A stretch of 25,818 bases of DNA from Bacteroidota bacterium. GTDB lineage: Bacteria; Bacteroidota; Bacteroidia; NS11-12g; UBA955. The DNA is taken from positions 1 to 25,818 of the forward strand of contig SXYY01000059.1 in NCBI GenBank assembly GCA_005788145.1, read 5' to 3'. Both the position numbers and the translations under genes were made by a program. Shown one piece after another: positions 7,801-15,686 of this stretch. Under the pieces are notes generated by a model, which worked only from the letters and a program-made list of their open reading frames with translations, was not told the DNA's origin and ran no database searches. How positions within the stretch are numbered: position 1 is the first letter of the stretch; the number at the start of each line of letters is the position of its first letter.

Positions 7801-10092
7801 ATGAAACAGCGCATACTTTTATTGTTATGCTTTGCCGCAACTTGGCTTTCCAAAGGTCAGGGGTGGGTGCACAATGGCGCGCATGTAGTTGCCACAAACG
7901 GAACCTTCATTGTGGTTAATGGGGCTCAAGGAAATTACAAAGCGCAAAATGTGTCGAGACTGATTTTCAATGGAGATGTTGAACTATCGTTCACCGGTAA
8001 CTGGATAAACAACTCATCGGGAGCCATATTCATGACAAATGATGGCCGGGTTATCTTGAAAGGTGCAGCCCAATCATTTTTGGGCACCTCGATTACGGCT
8101 TTTCCAACACTAAATTTAAAATGCAGCGTTAATCCCACTATGCAAACAAATATACTGGTGGGTGGTGGACACAAAGGTGGCGGAACAGGCAAGTTGAATT
8201 TGTTCGACCGTCAGCTGAATTTGAATGGCAAAAAACTGATCATAAACAATCGCTCAGAAACCGCAATTAGTAGAACCACAGGGGGGATTTTGTCTGAATC
8301 TTTCCCAACCTTCGGATATGGTTTTGTGCAGTGGAATTTGCGCGATGCCGGTGCAGGACCACAATATCGAATTCCATTTCAAACGGCAACAGGAAGCGAT
8401 ATCCCTTTTGATTACAATGTGAAAAATGTTGGATTACAAACCACAGATTCTGGCTTTGTAACCATCGCCACTTACCCAACACCGACCATTTCATTGCCCA
8501 ACAACCGTCCACTGCCATTTGGCGTACCCCATGTAAGGAATGAATTTGGCACCGAAAATGCGCGAAGAATGTTGGATCGCTTTTGGGTGATTCAAGATGG
8601 TGGATACAATACCAAGCCCGAAATCTCTTTGGGTTTCACCTACCTAGACCCCGAACACAATACAGGTACAAATACAATCCAAGAAAGCAACATGGGCGCT
8701 GTTTCATGGTCGGCCAGTGGCAACAAATGGAGTTATCCCGTTCGTTCAAGGGTAAATGCTACCAACAACTCCCTACTCCTGCATTCAGGCGTGAATTTCA
8801 GTGGTACATGGACACTTAGCGACACAACCCCTTGTCCAGTTGCGAACTTCAGCAGTGTTGGATCCTGTGAAAAAGACAGTGTATTGTTCATCGACAAATC
8901 CACTGTAGCCCAAGACACACTCATTCGCTGGAACTGGTCATTCGGCAATGGAAACAATGGCAGTGGTAACTCTACAGTGGGTTACTTCTCCCCCGCGGGC
9001 ATTTACAATACAAGGCTCATTGTAACAGCAGCCACGGGTTGTAGCGATACCATTTTCAAGAAAATCAACATTCTTGGAGCACCAATTGCCAATTATTTGG
9101 TAGAGGACACCTGTGAAAATACCATTGTAAAATTCACTTCACTTACCTCACCCGGAAGCGGCTTTATTGCCAAAGAATATTGGTGGTTTGGCGACGGAGC
9201 CACCTATACTGGTAAAAGTCCCCAGCACTATTACGGGACTTCTGGATTGCCACAAGTCAAATACATCGTCTACAACAGCAATCTTTGTAAAGACACCATC
9301 GATCGCACGCTCTACATCGCGAACAAACCTTTCGTTTACTTCACCGTGAAGCCCGACTGCGAGGATGTCAACTTCCCATTCACCAATGCGTCAACTGCTG
9401 GGGCGGGAAGTATACAGAGTTACAGCTGGGATTTTGGCAACGGAAGAAGATCTACACTGCGCGATGAAAACATCGTCTACCCAGATTCTGGAACTTATCC
9501 TGTTAGGCTTATTGTAACCAATTCTTTTGGTTGCCGCGATACATTCAAACAACCCCTTCGTGTATATCCTCGAGCCATCGCCAAGTTCAAATATAGCCCT
9601 TACGATCCCCAAATGCTGAAGCCCGTAACATTTACCAATCTATCAGGCATTGACACCAAATGGACATGGGATTTTGGTGATGGATATTACGATATCACAG
9701 AAAACCCAACACGCAGTTACAACATGTATGGCACCTATACGGTGACTTTAATTGCCGATAACGAATATGGTTGCGCAGATACAACCTCATTGAATTTGAG
9801 GGCGAAATCGATCCCACTGTATTGGTTCCCAACCGCTTTTACCCCAGCAAACACTGAAGGATTGAATGATCAGTTTGGATTGTTTTCACCGTTAACTGTA
9901 ACGGATTACCGCTTGATGATTTTTAACCGCTATGGAGAAATCATTTTCGAATCCACGGATCAAACAAAGCTGTGGGATGGGCGTGTGAACAATGACCCTG
10001 TAATGGGCGGAGTTTACGTTTACGATGCTACCTTCAAGAATCCAGAAAACGAAATTCAACGGTATTCCGGCAATGTAACCTTGGTGCGCTAA
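7801..10092 (+). CDS. PKD-repeat surface protein with gliding-motility C-terminal (CHU_C) sorting domain
   Basis: A 763-residue exported protein. It has a signal peptide (about 1-20, ending SKGQ), a large N-terminal beta-rich region (about 21-340) of unknown role, and four PKD-like domains at about 344-424, 427-507, 509-589 and 591-668. These carry WNWSFGNG, YWWFGDG, YSWDFGNG and WTWDFGDG, and most have a paired-Cys pattern (one Cys near the start, one in GC(S/R/A)D). The C-terminal domain at about 670-763 (WFPTAFTPANTEGLNDQF, YRLMIFNRYGEIIFES, GGVYVYDA, YSGNVTLVR) is the type B sorting signal of the type IX secretion system, which sends proteins across the outer membrane. The gene starts 18 bases after the fibre gene stop, so the two are probably one operon. 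It may anchor or display the fibre, or bind polysaccharide; that is inference. Confidence 0.9.
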   Translation: MKQRILLLLCFAATWLSKGQGWVHNGAHVVATNGTFIVVNGAQGNYKAQNVSRLIFNGDVELSFTGNWINNSSGAIFMTNDGRVILKGAAQSFLGTSITAFPTLNLKCSVNPTMQTNILVGGGHKGGGTGKLNLFDRQLNLNGKKLIINNRSETAISRTTGGILSESFPTFGYGFVQWNLRDAGAGPQYRIPFQTATGSDIPFDYNVKNVGLQTTDSGFVTIATYPTPTISLPNNRPLPFGVPHVRNEFGTENARRMLDRFWVIQDGGYNTKPEISLGFTYLDPEHNTGTNTIQESNMGAVSWSASGNKWSYPVRSRVNATNNSLLLHSGVNFSGTWTLSDTTPCPVANFSSVGSCEKDSVLFIDKSTVAQDTLIRWNWSFGNGNNGSGNSTVGYFSPAGIYNTRLIVTAATGCSDTIFKKINILGAPIANYLVEDTCENTIVKFTSLTSPGSGFIAKEYWWFGDGATYTGKSPQHYYGTSGLPQVKYIVYNSNLCKDTIDRTLYIANKPFVYFTVKPDCEDVNFPFTNASTAGAGSIQSYSWDFGNGRRSTLRDENIVYPDSGTYPVRLIVTNSFGCRDTFKQPLRVYPRAIAKFKYSPYDPQMLKPVTFTNLSGIDTKWTWDFGDGYYDITENPTRSYNMYGTYTVTLIADNEYGCADTTSLNLRAKSIPLYWFPTAFTPANTEGLNDQFGLFSPLTVTDYRLMIFNRYGEIIFESTDQTKLWDGRVNNDPVMGGVYVYDATFKNPENEIQRYSGNVTLVR

Positions 10093-10126
10093 AAATTGCC
10101 ACTGTTGTCAACCGCGGTTGCAATTT
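10093..10126. other. Inverted repeat and palindrome after the PKD gene
   Basis: A perfect 12-base palindrome CAACCGCGGTTG (10109-10120) is set in an outer inverted repeat AAATTGC (10093-10099) and GCAATTT (10120-10126), which share base 10120. There is no T-run typical of a terminator. It could be a weak terminator or an operator for the next gene; the role is not known. Confidence 0.35.
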
Positions 10127-10161
10127 CTTCGCTGAAGGTCCTGAATTTGAGAGAATAAGCC

Positions 10162-10169
10162 GACATTTG
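10162..10169 (+). promoter_or_regulatory. Possible -7 element upstream of the cvfB-like gene
   Basis: GACATTTG has one mismatch to TAnnTTTG and lies 9 bases before the ATG at 10179, the same distance as the stronger site before bamD. No clear -33 element is seen. Confidence 0.3.
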
Positions 10170-10178
10170 CGACCATTT

Positions 10179-11012
10179 ATGATTAAAACCGGACTTTTCT
10201 TGGACCTAACATTTAACAGAGATACCCCTCAAGGTTGGTATTTGGTGGATGAATTGGGTGCTGAGGTGTTGTTGCCAAACAAATATTGTCCGGCCGAAGC
10301 CATAGAAGGCGATATCATCAATGTTTTTATTTATCGTGATTCTGAAGATCGTTTGACGGCCACCACGCGGGTTCCCAAAATCGAATTCAATGAATTTGCG
10401 AGTCTGGAAGTTGTGGCAACCACTTCAGTTGGTGCTTTCATGGATTGGGGCATGGAAAAGGATTTATTCGTTCCATTCAAAGAACAACACAGAAAATTGG
10501 TAGAGGGGGAACACGCTGTCGTTTACTTGTACAGGGATGAAGTCACAGACCGATTGCTCGCGAGTGCAAAAATCTCCAAATGGCTAGAAAAAACAACTGT
10601 TGAATTGGGGTTTAACACCGAGGTAGATTTATTGTGTTTTGAGGAAACCGACATTGGCTTTCGCATGGTTGTTAACCAAAAATTCCAGGGCATGGTCTTC
10701 AAAAACGAAACCTTTAGACCAATTGAAATTGGAGATACGCTGAATGGCTATGTTCGATTGATTCGTGAAAATGGCAGTATCGACCTTTCACTAACCCCCA
10801 TTGGACGTAAAAAAGTGGGTGGCTTGGCTGAAGTAATTCTGAACGCCATTGAGGCGGAGGATGGATTTTTACCCATCACAGACAAATCAGCGCCGGAATT
10901 GATCCAATCTCGCTTTGGAATGAGCAAGAAAGCTTTCAAAGAGGCGGTGGGAACACTCTATAAAAATCGGGACATCATCATTGAGTCAAATGGTTTGCGC
11001 AAAACACAATAA
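10179..11012 (+). CDS. S1-domain RNA-binding protein, CvfB family
   Basis: A 277-residue cytoplasmic protein of the CvfB family (conserved virulence factor B in Staphylococcus), whose members carry tandem S1/OB-fold RNA-binding domains and a C-terminal winged helix. Seen here: an N-terminal OB-type stretch (GWYLVDELGAEVLLPNKYCP), a second one with GAFMDWGMEKDLFVPFKEQ, which is the family hallmark, a third with NGYVRLIRENGSIDLSL, and a C-terminal helical part (FGMSKKAFKEAVGTLYKNRDIII) that fits the winged helix. The ATG at 10179 begins MIKTGLFLDL as in relatives; the TTG at 10167 would only add four residues. It may be transcribed alone, since 86 bases with a palindrome and a promoter-like site precede it. 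The family assignment is good; the RNA target is unknown. Confidence 0.85.
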   Translation: MIKTGLFLDLTFNRDTPQGWYLVDELGAEVLLPNKYCPAEAIEGDIINVFIYRDSEDRLTATTRVPKIEFNEFASLEVVATTSVGAFMDWGMEKDLFVPFKEQHRKLVEGEHAVVYLYRDEVTDRLLASAKISKWLEKTTVELGFNTEVDLLCFEETDIGFRMVVNQKFQGMVFKNETFRPIEIGDTLNGYVRLIRENGSIDLSLTPIGRKKVGGLAEVILNAIEAEDGFLPITDKSAPELIQSRFGMSKKAFKEAVGTLYKNRDIIIESNGLRKTQ

Positions 11013-11052
11013 ATCACTTGTTTTAACTAAAGTTGAATATTTTTTAACCCCA

Positions 11053-11205
11053 TTAATAATAAAATTCAATGAGTTTCAACCGTTTCATTAATTGAAACGT
11101 GTTTGACGATTTTTTTTGCCCATGGGCTTCGCTATCTATCGCAGCAGTTCCGAGGAGGATATAGACAACGAACAATTTGAACTTGCTTTTTGTGCGGTTC
11201 ATCAT
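11053..11205 (-). CDS. Possible small secreted peptide, 50 residues
   Basis: I do not recognise this ORF. It starts 7 bases after the mfd stop codon in the same direction and would be translated from the mfd message. It reads MMNRTKSKFKLFVVYILLG, then a short run ending AHGQ: a basic start, a hydrophobic core and a plausible signal-peptidase site of the type common in Bacteroidota. The predicted mature part is only about 20 residues, basic and ending LIEFYY. An inverted repeat (11081-11099) lies within it. No homologue is known to me; it may be a chance ORF. Confidence 0.3.
   Translation of the reverse strand: MMNRTKSKFKLFVVYILLGTAAIDSEAHGQKKSSNTFQLMKRLKLIEFYY
11081..11099. other. Small hairpin between convergent cvfB-like gene and mfd
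   Basis: CGTTTCA and TGAAACG flank the loop TTAAT. On the plus strand a run of eight T follows after about ten more bases, so it could be a weak terminator for the cvfB-like gene, whose stop is 68 bases upstream. On the minus strand it lies inside the possible small peptide ORF. Confidence 0.4.
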
Positions 11206-11212
11206 AAAAAAA

Positions 11213-14200
11213 TTAGACTCCAGTTCGATGGGTGTCCCACTCACCCAGTAAATGCAAGGCCTCAAACACTGTATCAAGTCCTTTTACCGAAACGATCAAG
11301 GCCTTATCCGTTTGTTTCACGCTGAACTTATTGGGATTGCTTGCCACAAATCCCATGATGGCCCCAAAACTCTCGCTATGGTATACCGCGGCATTTGGAT
11401 CGCCTGGAAAATAACAACGCATTCCACCATTGCCCAGAGCGATTTTTTCCATGCCCAATTGCTTGCCAGCCCACTTTAATCGCACAGTATCCAATAGTGC
11501 TACCACGGTCAATGGAATTTTACCAAATCGGTCTTTCAAATTGCTACTGAAACGCTGTAATTCCAATTCTGTGTTGATGCTTGACAATTCACTGTACAAC
11601 GCCAATCGCTCTGCTGTTTGGGTTACATAATCGGATGGAATGAGCATCTCAAATTGGGTATCGATTTGACAATCTCTACTGCTGATGTCTTCCGGCTGAT
11701 CAAACAAATCAACAAACTCTTCATTTTTCAATTCACGCACGGCCTCGTCAAGGATTTTATGGTACATGTCAAAACCCATTTCACTGATGAAGCCCGATTG
11801 TTCTCCACCCAACAAATTGCCTGCCCCGCGTATGTCTAAATCGCGCATCGCCACTTGAAATCCACTCCCTAGCTCGCTGTATTCTTCCAATGTACGCAAT
11901 CGCTTGCGGGCATCCTCGCTCAATACAGAAACTGGCGGCGCTAATAAGTAACAAAATGCCTTGGTATTGCTTCTGCCCACCCTGCCCCGCATTTGGTGCA
12001 AATCGCTGAGACCGAACATATGGGCATTGTTGATGATGATGGTATTGGCATTGGGAATATCCAAACCACTTTCAATGATCGTCGTTGCCACCAACACATC
12101 GTACTCGCCCTCAATAAACTGCACCATCACATCCTCCAATTCATGTCCTTCCATTTGCCCATGCGCCACACTCACCCTGCAACCAGGCACTGCATCGGCA
12201 ATCATACGGGCCAATTCATGAATGTCTTTAACTCGGCTGTGAACAAAAAAGATCTGTCCGCCTCTATCCATTTCGTGCTGAACGGCCTCGGCAATCAAAT
12301 CGCGATTGAACACGTGTAACTCGGTATGCACCGGCTGTCGGTTTGGCGGTGGCGTATTGATGATCGATAAATCTCGGGCACCCATCAAACTAAAATGAAG
12401 GGTTCGCGGAATGGGTGTCGCTGTGAGTGTCAACGAATCCACATTCACCTTGCGTTCTTTGAGTTTTTCCTTGGCGGCAACCCCAAATTTCTGTTCCTCA
12501 TCAATGATCATGAGTCCCAGGTCTTTGAATTCAATGTCCTTACCCAAAATCCGATGCGTTCCAATCAGCACATCGACTTTGCCTTCTTTGACTTTGTCGA
12601 GAGTGGCTTTTTGTTCTTTGGCCGATTTAAACCGATTGATATAGTCCACGGTGATCGGAAAACCTGCGAATCGTTTGGTGAAAGAGCGGTAGTGTTGTTG
12701 CGCCAAAATGGTTGTGGGCACAAGTACTGCCACTTGTTTGCTATCGCAAACGGCTTTAAACGCTGCCCGCATGGCTACCTCGGTTTTACCAAAACCCACA
12801 TCACCACAAACCAATCGATCCATGGGCTGCGGCGATTCCATATCGCGCTTGGTATCTTCAACTGCCTTTCCCTGATCGGGCGTATCTTCATAAAAGAAAC
12901 TGGCCTCCAACTCCATTTGCATGTAGTTGTCTGGCCCAAAAGCAAATCCTTGTTGCGCTTTCCGTTTGGCATACAGGGCGATCAGTTCCCTGGCGATGTC
13001 CTTAACCTTTTTCTTTGTGGCCTTCTTTTGTTTGTCCCATTGCGGACTCCCCAGTTTGTGCATGCTTGGGGGTGTACCATCCTTTCCTGTGTATTTACTT
13101 ATTTTGTGCAGGCTATTGACCGATACATACAGAAGGTCGTTGTCTTTGTATACAATTCGCACCACCTCTTGGGTTACGCCATGAACATCCATTTTTTCAA
13201 GACCAGCGAATCGCCCAATACCATGGTCGATGTGTGTCACAAAATCACCGGGCTTCAGGTTCTTGAGCTCTCGGAGGGTAAGCGATGTTTGGGATGAATA
13301 TTTTTGTCGCCCCTTCGGTCGATAGTATTTGTCGAAGAGCTGATGTTCCGTCGCAAAAGCAATTTTCACATCCCGATCAACAAAACCCGCCGAAAGACCT
13401 TGGTACACAGGATCAAAAGTTGCTCGGGCTCCGGTATCGGCGAGGATGGTGGTTAACCGTTCAATCTGCCGGCTATTTTCACTAAACACCAAGGTTTTAT
13501 AACCATCCTTTTCGTTTTGCTGCATCCAATCGATGAGCATGGGGAAATTGCGTTTAAACAGCGGCTGGGGCTGTTGGTAGAATTCGATGATATCGACTTT
13601 GCCTGTGGGGCGATTTCCACTGTAGTGAATTTGGGTAAATGGATCCAGCACGGCCACGAAACCCTTGGGTGTATTCCAAATTTGTTTGGGGTGTTTTGGG
13701 ATGACTTCCCGACCAAAATCGACCGCTTCTTGGTGTACTTGCAATGCTTTTTCCCAAGCTTTGGCTAGGTCTTCGATTTGAATGGCCATGTCTTGGGCCA
13801 CCACAATGGTTTTGGAATCGAAATAATCGGTGATGGAGAAGGTTGTTTCCTGATTGCGTTGCTCTTGAATATTGGGCAACAGCGAAAAGTGGGCGATTTC
13901 CTTCAGTGATAATTGATCATTGACATCAAAGGTTCTGATGCTTTCGATGATGTCGCCATCGAGGTCAATGCGGAAGGGATATTCGTGGGCGAAACTAAAG
14001 AGGTCTACGATTCCACCGCGCACGCTAAACTCTCCGGGTTCAAAGATGAAATCGCGTCGTTCGAAGCCATTGGCTTGGAGGAATTCCATGAGAAACTCAG
14101 TATCGAGTGACTGTCCGCGGGCAATTTCGATGGATGACTTTTCCAGTTCCGCTTTATCGACCACAAACTCTGCCAATGCGGAGGTATAGGTTACGAAAAT

Positions 14201-14554
14201 GCGTTTGTTATTTCTGCGCAGGGCGTTGAGTGTTTCGATGCGCTCTTGCACGCCCATGGCGTTTTCACGCGAGAGGTTATAGGGCTTGAGAAAAGAATCA
14301 GGGAGGAAGTAGATGGTTTCACCGACGAGGAGATTTTCGAGGTCGGATTTGAAGTATTGGGCTTCTTCTTTGTTGTGAAGGATTGCTACGATGGGGCGGG
14401 ATGTGGACGCATAGAGGCTGGCGGTGGCGAGGGCGAAGCCCGAGCCCGCCAGTCCCTGCAGGTGTATGGGTGCGGCCGCGGCAGAGCACGCGGCCGCCAG
14501 TGCTTGCATGGGTTGAATTTGGGCAAAGGCCCCCAGGATTTCTCTCGTATTCAT
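11213..14554 (-). CDS. mfd: Transcription-repair coupling factor
   Basis: Mfd recognises RNA polymerase stalled at DNA damage, pushes it off with its ATP-driven translocase and recruits UvrA for nucleotide excision repair. About 1113 residues from the ATG at 14554. Order of parts: N-terminal UvrB-like module (with GEFSVRGGIVDLF), the RNA polymerase-interacting CarD-like domain (about 430-490, KPGDFVTHIDHGIGRF), the RecG-like motor with Walker A GDVGFGKT (about 584-591), the DEEQ box (about 685-688), TATPIPRTL, TTIIESGLDIPNANT and QMRGRVGRS, the translocation motif region GSGFQVAMRDLDIRGAGNLLG, and the C-terminal regulatory domain. An ATG at 14587 would add 11 residues; the shorter start gives the usual beginning. 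It follows tktC but is separated from it by a terminator. Confidence 0.97.
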   Translation of the reverse strand: MNTREILGAFAQIQPMQALAAACSAAAAPIHLQGLAGSGFALATASLYASTSRPIVAILHNKEEAQYFKSDLENLLVGETIYFLPDSFLKPYNLSRENAMGVQERIETLNALRRNNKRIFVTYTSALAEFVVDKAELEKSSIEIARGQSLDTEFLMEFLQANGFERRDFIFEPGEFSVRGGIVDLFSFAHEYPFRIDLDGDIIESIRTFDVNDQLSLKEIAHFSLLPNIQEQRNQETTFSITDYFDSKTIVVAQDMAIQIEDLAKAWEKALQVHQEAVDFGREVIPKHPKQIWNTPKGFVAVLDPFTQIHYSGNRPTGKVDIIEFYQQPQPLFKRNFPMLIDWMQQNEKDGYKTLVFSENSRQIERLTTILADTGARATFDPVYQGLSAGFVDRDVKIAFATEHQLFDKYYRPKGRQKYSSQTSLTLRELKNLKPGDFVTHIDHGIGRFAGLEKMDVHGVTQEVVRIVYKDNDLLYVSVNSLHKISKYTGKDGTPPSMHKLGSPQWDKQKKATKKKVKDIARELIALYAKRKAQQGFAFGPDNYMQMELEASFFYEDTPDQGKAVEDTKRDMESPQPMDRLVCGDVGFGKTEVAMRAAFKAVCDSKQVAVLVPTTILAQQHYRSFTKRFAGFPITVDYINRFKSAKEQKATLDKVKEGKVDVLIGTHRILGKDIEFKDLGLMIIDEEQKFGVAAKEKLKERKVNVDSLTLTATPIPRTLHFSLMGARDLSIINTPPPNRQPVHTELHVFNRDLIAEAVQHEMDRGGQIFFVHSRVKDIHELARMIADAVPGCRVSVAHGQMEGHELEDVMVQFIEGEYDVLVATTIIESGLDIPNANTIIINNAHMFGLSDLHQMRGRVGRSNTKAFCYLLAPPVSVLSEDARKRLRTLEEYSELGSGFQVAMRDLDIRGAGNLLGGEQSGFISEMGFDMYHKILDEAVRELKNEEFVDLFDQPEDISSRDCQIDTQFEMLIPSDYVTQTAERLALYSELSSINTELELQRFSSNLKDRFGKIPLTVVALLDTVRLKWAGKQLGMEKIALGNGGMRCYFPGDPNAAVYHSESFGAIMGFVASNPNKFSVKQTDKALIVSVKGLDTVFEALHLLGEWDTHRTGV
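14472..14497. other. GC-only hairpin inside the mfd 5' coding region
   Basis: Nine-base arms GCGGCCGCG (14472-14480) and CGCGGCCGC (14489-14497) enclose an eight-base loop. It contains two copies of the eight-base palindrome GCGGCCGC within 26 bases and encodes an alanine-rich stretch about 20 codons from the start. Such a strong structure early in the message might slow translation. Confidence 0.5.
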
Positions 14555-14641
14555 CGCAATTCTCTCACAGACCCGCTGTATCAACATCGTCCCTACTGCG
14601 CATCAATATGCAAGCCAAGGATACAACCATTGATAAAACAA

Positions 14642-14666
14642 GGAGGCCCCGCTGCGCGGGGCCTCC
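14642..14666 (-). terminator. Terminator after tktC
   Basis: Eleven-base perfect GC-rich arms (GGAGGCCCCGC and GCGGGGCCTCC) surround a three-base loop, 59 bases past the tktC stop. On the minus strand the hairpin is followed by TTGTTTTAT. It separates the transketolase/VWA run from mfd. Confidence 0.85.
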
Positions 14667-14697
14667 AAAGATACAACTACAGGGACGATTCTCTAAA
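14666..14697 (-). promoter_or_regulatory. Probable mfd promoter, touching the tktC terminator
   Basis: On the minus strand TATCTTTG (14666-14673) matches TAnnTTTG exactly, and TTTA (14694-14697) lies 20 bases further up, the same spacing as in the guaB promoter. The last G of the -7 element is the first base of the terminator stem, so transcription would begin inside that hairpin, roughly 100 bases before the mfd ATG. Confidence 0.55.
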
Positions 14698-14725
14698 ACC
14701 GCAACCCGCCTATTTTGTGTAAAAT

Positions 14726-15682
14726 TTATGCCTTTCTCGACATCGCACGTTCCGCAGCAGCAACAATCGCAGCCGAAGTCAATCCGTATTTCTCCAACAG
14801 CTGGTCAGGTGTTCCGCTCTCTCCAAATGAATCGTTCACAGCCACAAATTCCATGGGCGTTGGCAATTCGCGCGACAACAACTGTGCAATGCTATCGCCC
14901 AAACCACCGTTCATCTGGTGCTCCTCTGCCGTTACTACACAACCGGTCTTCTTTGCGGATGCCACAATCGCATCACGGTCCAACGGCTTTATCGTGTGAA
15001 TATTGACAACCTCAGCATCAATACCCCTCTCAGCCAATATATGTCCGGCCTCAATCGCCTTCCAAACCATGTGTCCCGTAGCAAAAATCGTCACGTCCTT
15101 GCCCTCGTTCAACATCAATGCCTTTCCAATCTCAAAAGGCATATCCTCCGGAATGAAAACAGGCCATTTCGGACGGCCAAAACGCAGGTAGCAAGGACCA
15201 TCATACTCAGCGATGGCCATCGTAGCCGCCTTCGTTTGGTTGTAATCACAAGGATTGATCACCACCATGCCTGGCAACATTTTCATCAAACCAAGATCTT
15301 CCAAAATTTGGTGGGTAGCACCATCCTCCCCTAGCGTCAATCCGGCATGTGATGCGCAAATTTTCACATTCTTGTGGCTGTAAGCCACACTCTGTCGGAT
15401 TTGATCATATACCCTGCCCGTGGCAAAATTGGCAAAGGTACCCGCAAATGGAATTTTACCACCGGTCGCCAATCCCGCCGAAACACCAATCATGTTGGCT
15501 TCGGCAATCCCCGCTTGAATGAATCGCTCTGGAAACTCATCCTTGAACGCATCCATCATCAAGGATCCTGTGAGATCCGCACACAAAGCCACAACATCGC
15601 TATTGCGCTTTCCAGCCTCGTGCAAACCCGCGCCAAATCCGCTTCGGGTATCTTTTTGTCCTAGTATTTCGTATGATTTCAT
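14726..15682 (-). CDS. tktC: Transketolase, C-terminal subunit
   Basis: The pyrimidine-binding and C-terminal half of a split transketolase, 318 residues. It works with the N-terminal subunit to move two-carbon units between sugar phosphates in the non-oxidative pentose phosphate pathway, giving for example erythrose-4-phosphate. The key Glu of the thiamine-diphosphate site lies in FIQAGIAEANMIG (Glu61). Further family motifs are PFAGTFANFATGRVYDQIRQSVAY, ASHAGLTLGEDGATHQ and the C-terminal domain with FATGHMVWKAIEA and VVTAEEHQMNGGLGDSIAQ. It starts 4 bases after the stop of the VWA gene, so translation is probably coupled to a gene that has no obvious link to sugar metabolism. A terminator follows. 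A paralogous pyruvate-type or deoxyxylulose synthase role is less likely given the paired N-half nearby. Confidence 0.93.
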   Translation of the reverse strand: MKSYEILGQKDTRSGFGAGLHEAGKRNSDVVALCADLTGSLMMDAFKDEFPERFIQAGIAEANMIGVSAGLATGGKIPFAGTFANFATGRVYDQIRQSVAYSHKNVKICASHAGLTLGEDGATHQILEDLGLMKMLPGMVVINPCDYNQTKAATMAIAEYDGPCYLRFGRPKWPVFIPEDMPFEIGKALMLNEGKDVTIFATGHMVWKAIEAGHILAERGIDAEVVNIHTIKPLDRDAIVASAKKTGCVVTAEEHQMNGGLGDSIAQLLSRELPTPMEFVAVNDSFGESGTPDQLLEKYGLTSAAIVAAAERAMSRKA

Positions 15683-15686
15683 TGGT

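Noticed and set aside
12395..13297. 300-codon plus-strand ORF opposite mfd
   Set aside because: It lies wholly within mfd, whose motor motifs are intact, and its translation is Phe/His/Cys-rich with no familiar motif; an antisense shadow.
14383..15006. 207-codon plus-strand ORF across the mfd-tktC gap
   Set aside because: Overlaps the starts and ends of two sure genes and a terminator; low-complexity translation without motif.
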